A stretch of 48,515 nt of DNA from Bacteroidaceae bacterium. Its GTDB lineage: Bacteria > Bacteroidota > Bacteroidia > Bacteroidales > Bacteroidaceae. Location of the stretch: positions 1-48,515 of the forward strand of contig JAFNXM010000010.1 of the NCBI GenBank assembly GCA_017383485.1, in the 5' to 3' direction. The notes under the pieces were generated by a model. The model did no database searches and had not been told where the DNA came from. It saw only the letters and a list, made by a program, of their open reading frames with translations. This document shows positions 48,278 to 48,515 of the stretch, one piece after another (position 1 is the stretch's first letter; each line of letters starts with the position of its first letter). The position numbers and the translations under genes are program-made.

Positions 48278-48515
48278 ATGTCTAAAGTCGATTTAGTATC
48301 ACGCCAGTGGTGTGAATTGGTATTCGAGGGACGTAACAAAGAGTACGGAGCTTATCGCTTGCGCTCTAAGGCCGGAGCTCGTAACCTCAAATCATTGATT
48401 ACTCTTTTCGTTACCTTCGCTATCATCGTGGCAATTTTCTTGGCTAAAGTTGCCGTTTCTAATTTGATGAAGGAAAACAATCACGAAGAAGATCAAGTGA
48501 CTGCTTTTGCGGAAC
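48278..48515 (+). CDS. tonB: TonB-like energy transducer, 5' fragment
   Basis: The first 79 codons of a gene that runs off the window. The start MSKVDLVSRQWCELVFEGRNKEYGAYRLR contains the N-K-x-Y-G-A-Y-x-L-R text typical of Bacteroidetes TonB N termini, followed by one membrane segment (about residues 40-58, SLITLFVTFAIIVAIFLAK). The C-terminal energy-transducing domain would lie beyond the window. It couples the ExbBD proton motor to outer-membrane receptors such as the one at 1260. It lies 24 bases after the second exbD. Confidence 0.9.
   Translation, partial: MSKVDLVSRQWCELVFEGRNKEYGAYRLRSKAGARNLKSLITLFVTFAIIVAIFLAKVAVSNLMKENNHEEDQVTAFAE

Overview
The window reads as chromosomal DNA of a Bacteroidales bacterium, probably Prevotellaceae-like; I cannot fix the genus. 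Reasons: start regions have Bacteroidetes promoters (-7 TAnnTTTG, -33 TTTG) and no strong Shine-Dalgarno; the genes include a TonB-dependent receptor under a TPP riboswitch, an exbB-exbD-exbD-tonB locus, an ArgF' transcarbamylase of the N-succinylornithine type, a DAHP synthase/chorismate mutase fusion, DUF3822 and DUF4250 proteins, and a GH16 protein with a type IX secretion-like C-terminal tail. No rRNA, tRNA, transposase, phage gene or CRISPR array was seen.

Layout. 1-750: end of a surface Ig-like (BIG2) protein. 1260-3718 (-): thiamin-type TonB receptor, TPP riboswitch and promoter. 3971-6045 (-): TPR protein and fabI. 6480-13709 (+): stand-alone IMP cyclohydrolase, then the rod-shape cluster mreB-mreC-mreD-mrdA-rodA and a small membrane-anchored unknown. 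13961-16583 (-): pepD and a flippase-like membrane protein. 16685-17497 (+): rsmA. 17676-23783 (+): arginine operon argR-GNAT-argG-pspC-argC-argD-argF'. 23806-25509 (-): rsmD, DUF3822, DUF4250. 25688-29416 (+): GH16 and a thioredoxin-like lipoprotein. 29531-33978 (-): aromatic amino acid operon pheA-aminotransferase-DAHPS/CM-tyrA, preceded by what looks like a Phe/Tyr leader-peptide attenuator. 34169-38804 (+): FISUMP lipoprotein-like protein, thioesterase, aroB, and a translationally coupled membrane redox pair. 39328-45542 (+): mnmA, S8 protease, xseA-xseB-trmB, mrp. 46090-end (+): exbB, exbD, exbD, tonB (cut by the window edge).

How the parts work together. The energising ExbB/D-TonB complex at the right end powers receptors such as the one at the left. 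The arg operon supplies most of a succinylated (not acetylated) arginine route; argB, argE-like and argH steps are elsewhere. aroB and the pheA operon supply the shikimate entry and the Phe/Tyr branches.

Most unusual content. Seven intergenic loci carry eleven copies of a 21-bp G+C-containing core (CGAGGCGTCGCGAAATTT) embedded in A/T-rich arms built from AGACCTTTTTT / GTCTTGACTTTTTT words. It occurs singly, as a head-to-head pair (28561-28626), and as a four-copy 21-bp tandem array (45657-45740). Six of seven loci lie just past the end of a transcription unit. A second class of intergenic filler consists of degenerate short-word repeats (for example GAGTTAACAAGTT). I could not run database searches, so novelty is unproven.
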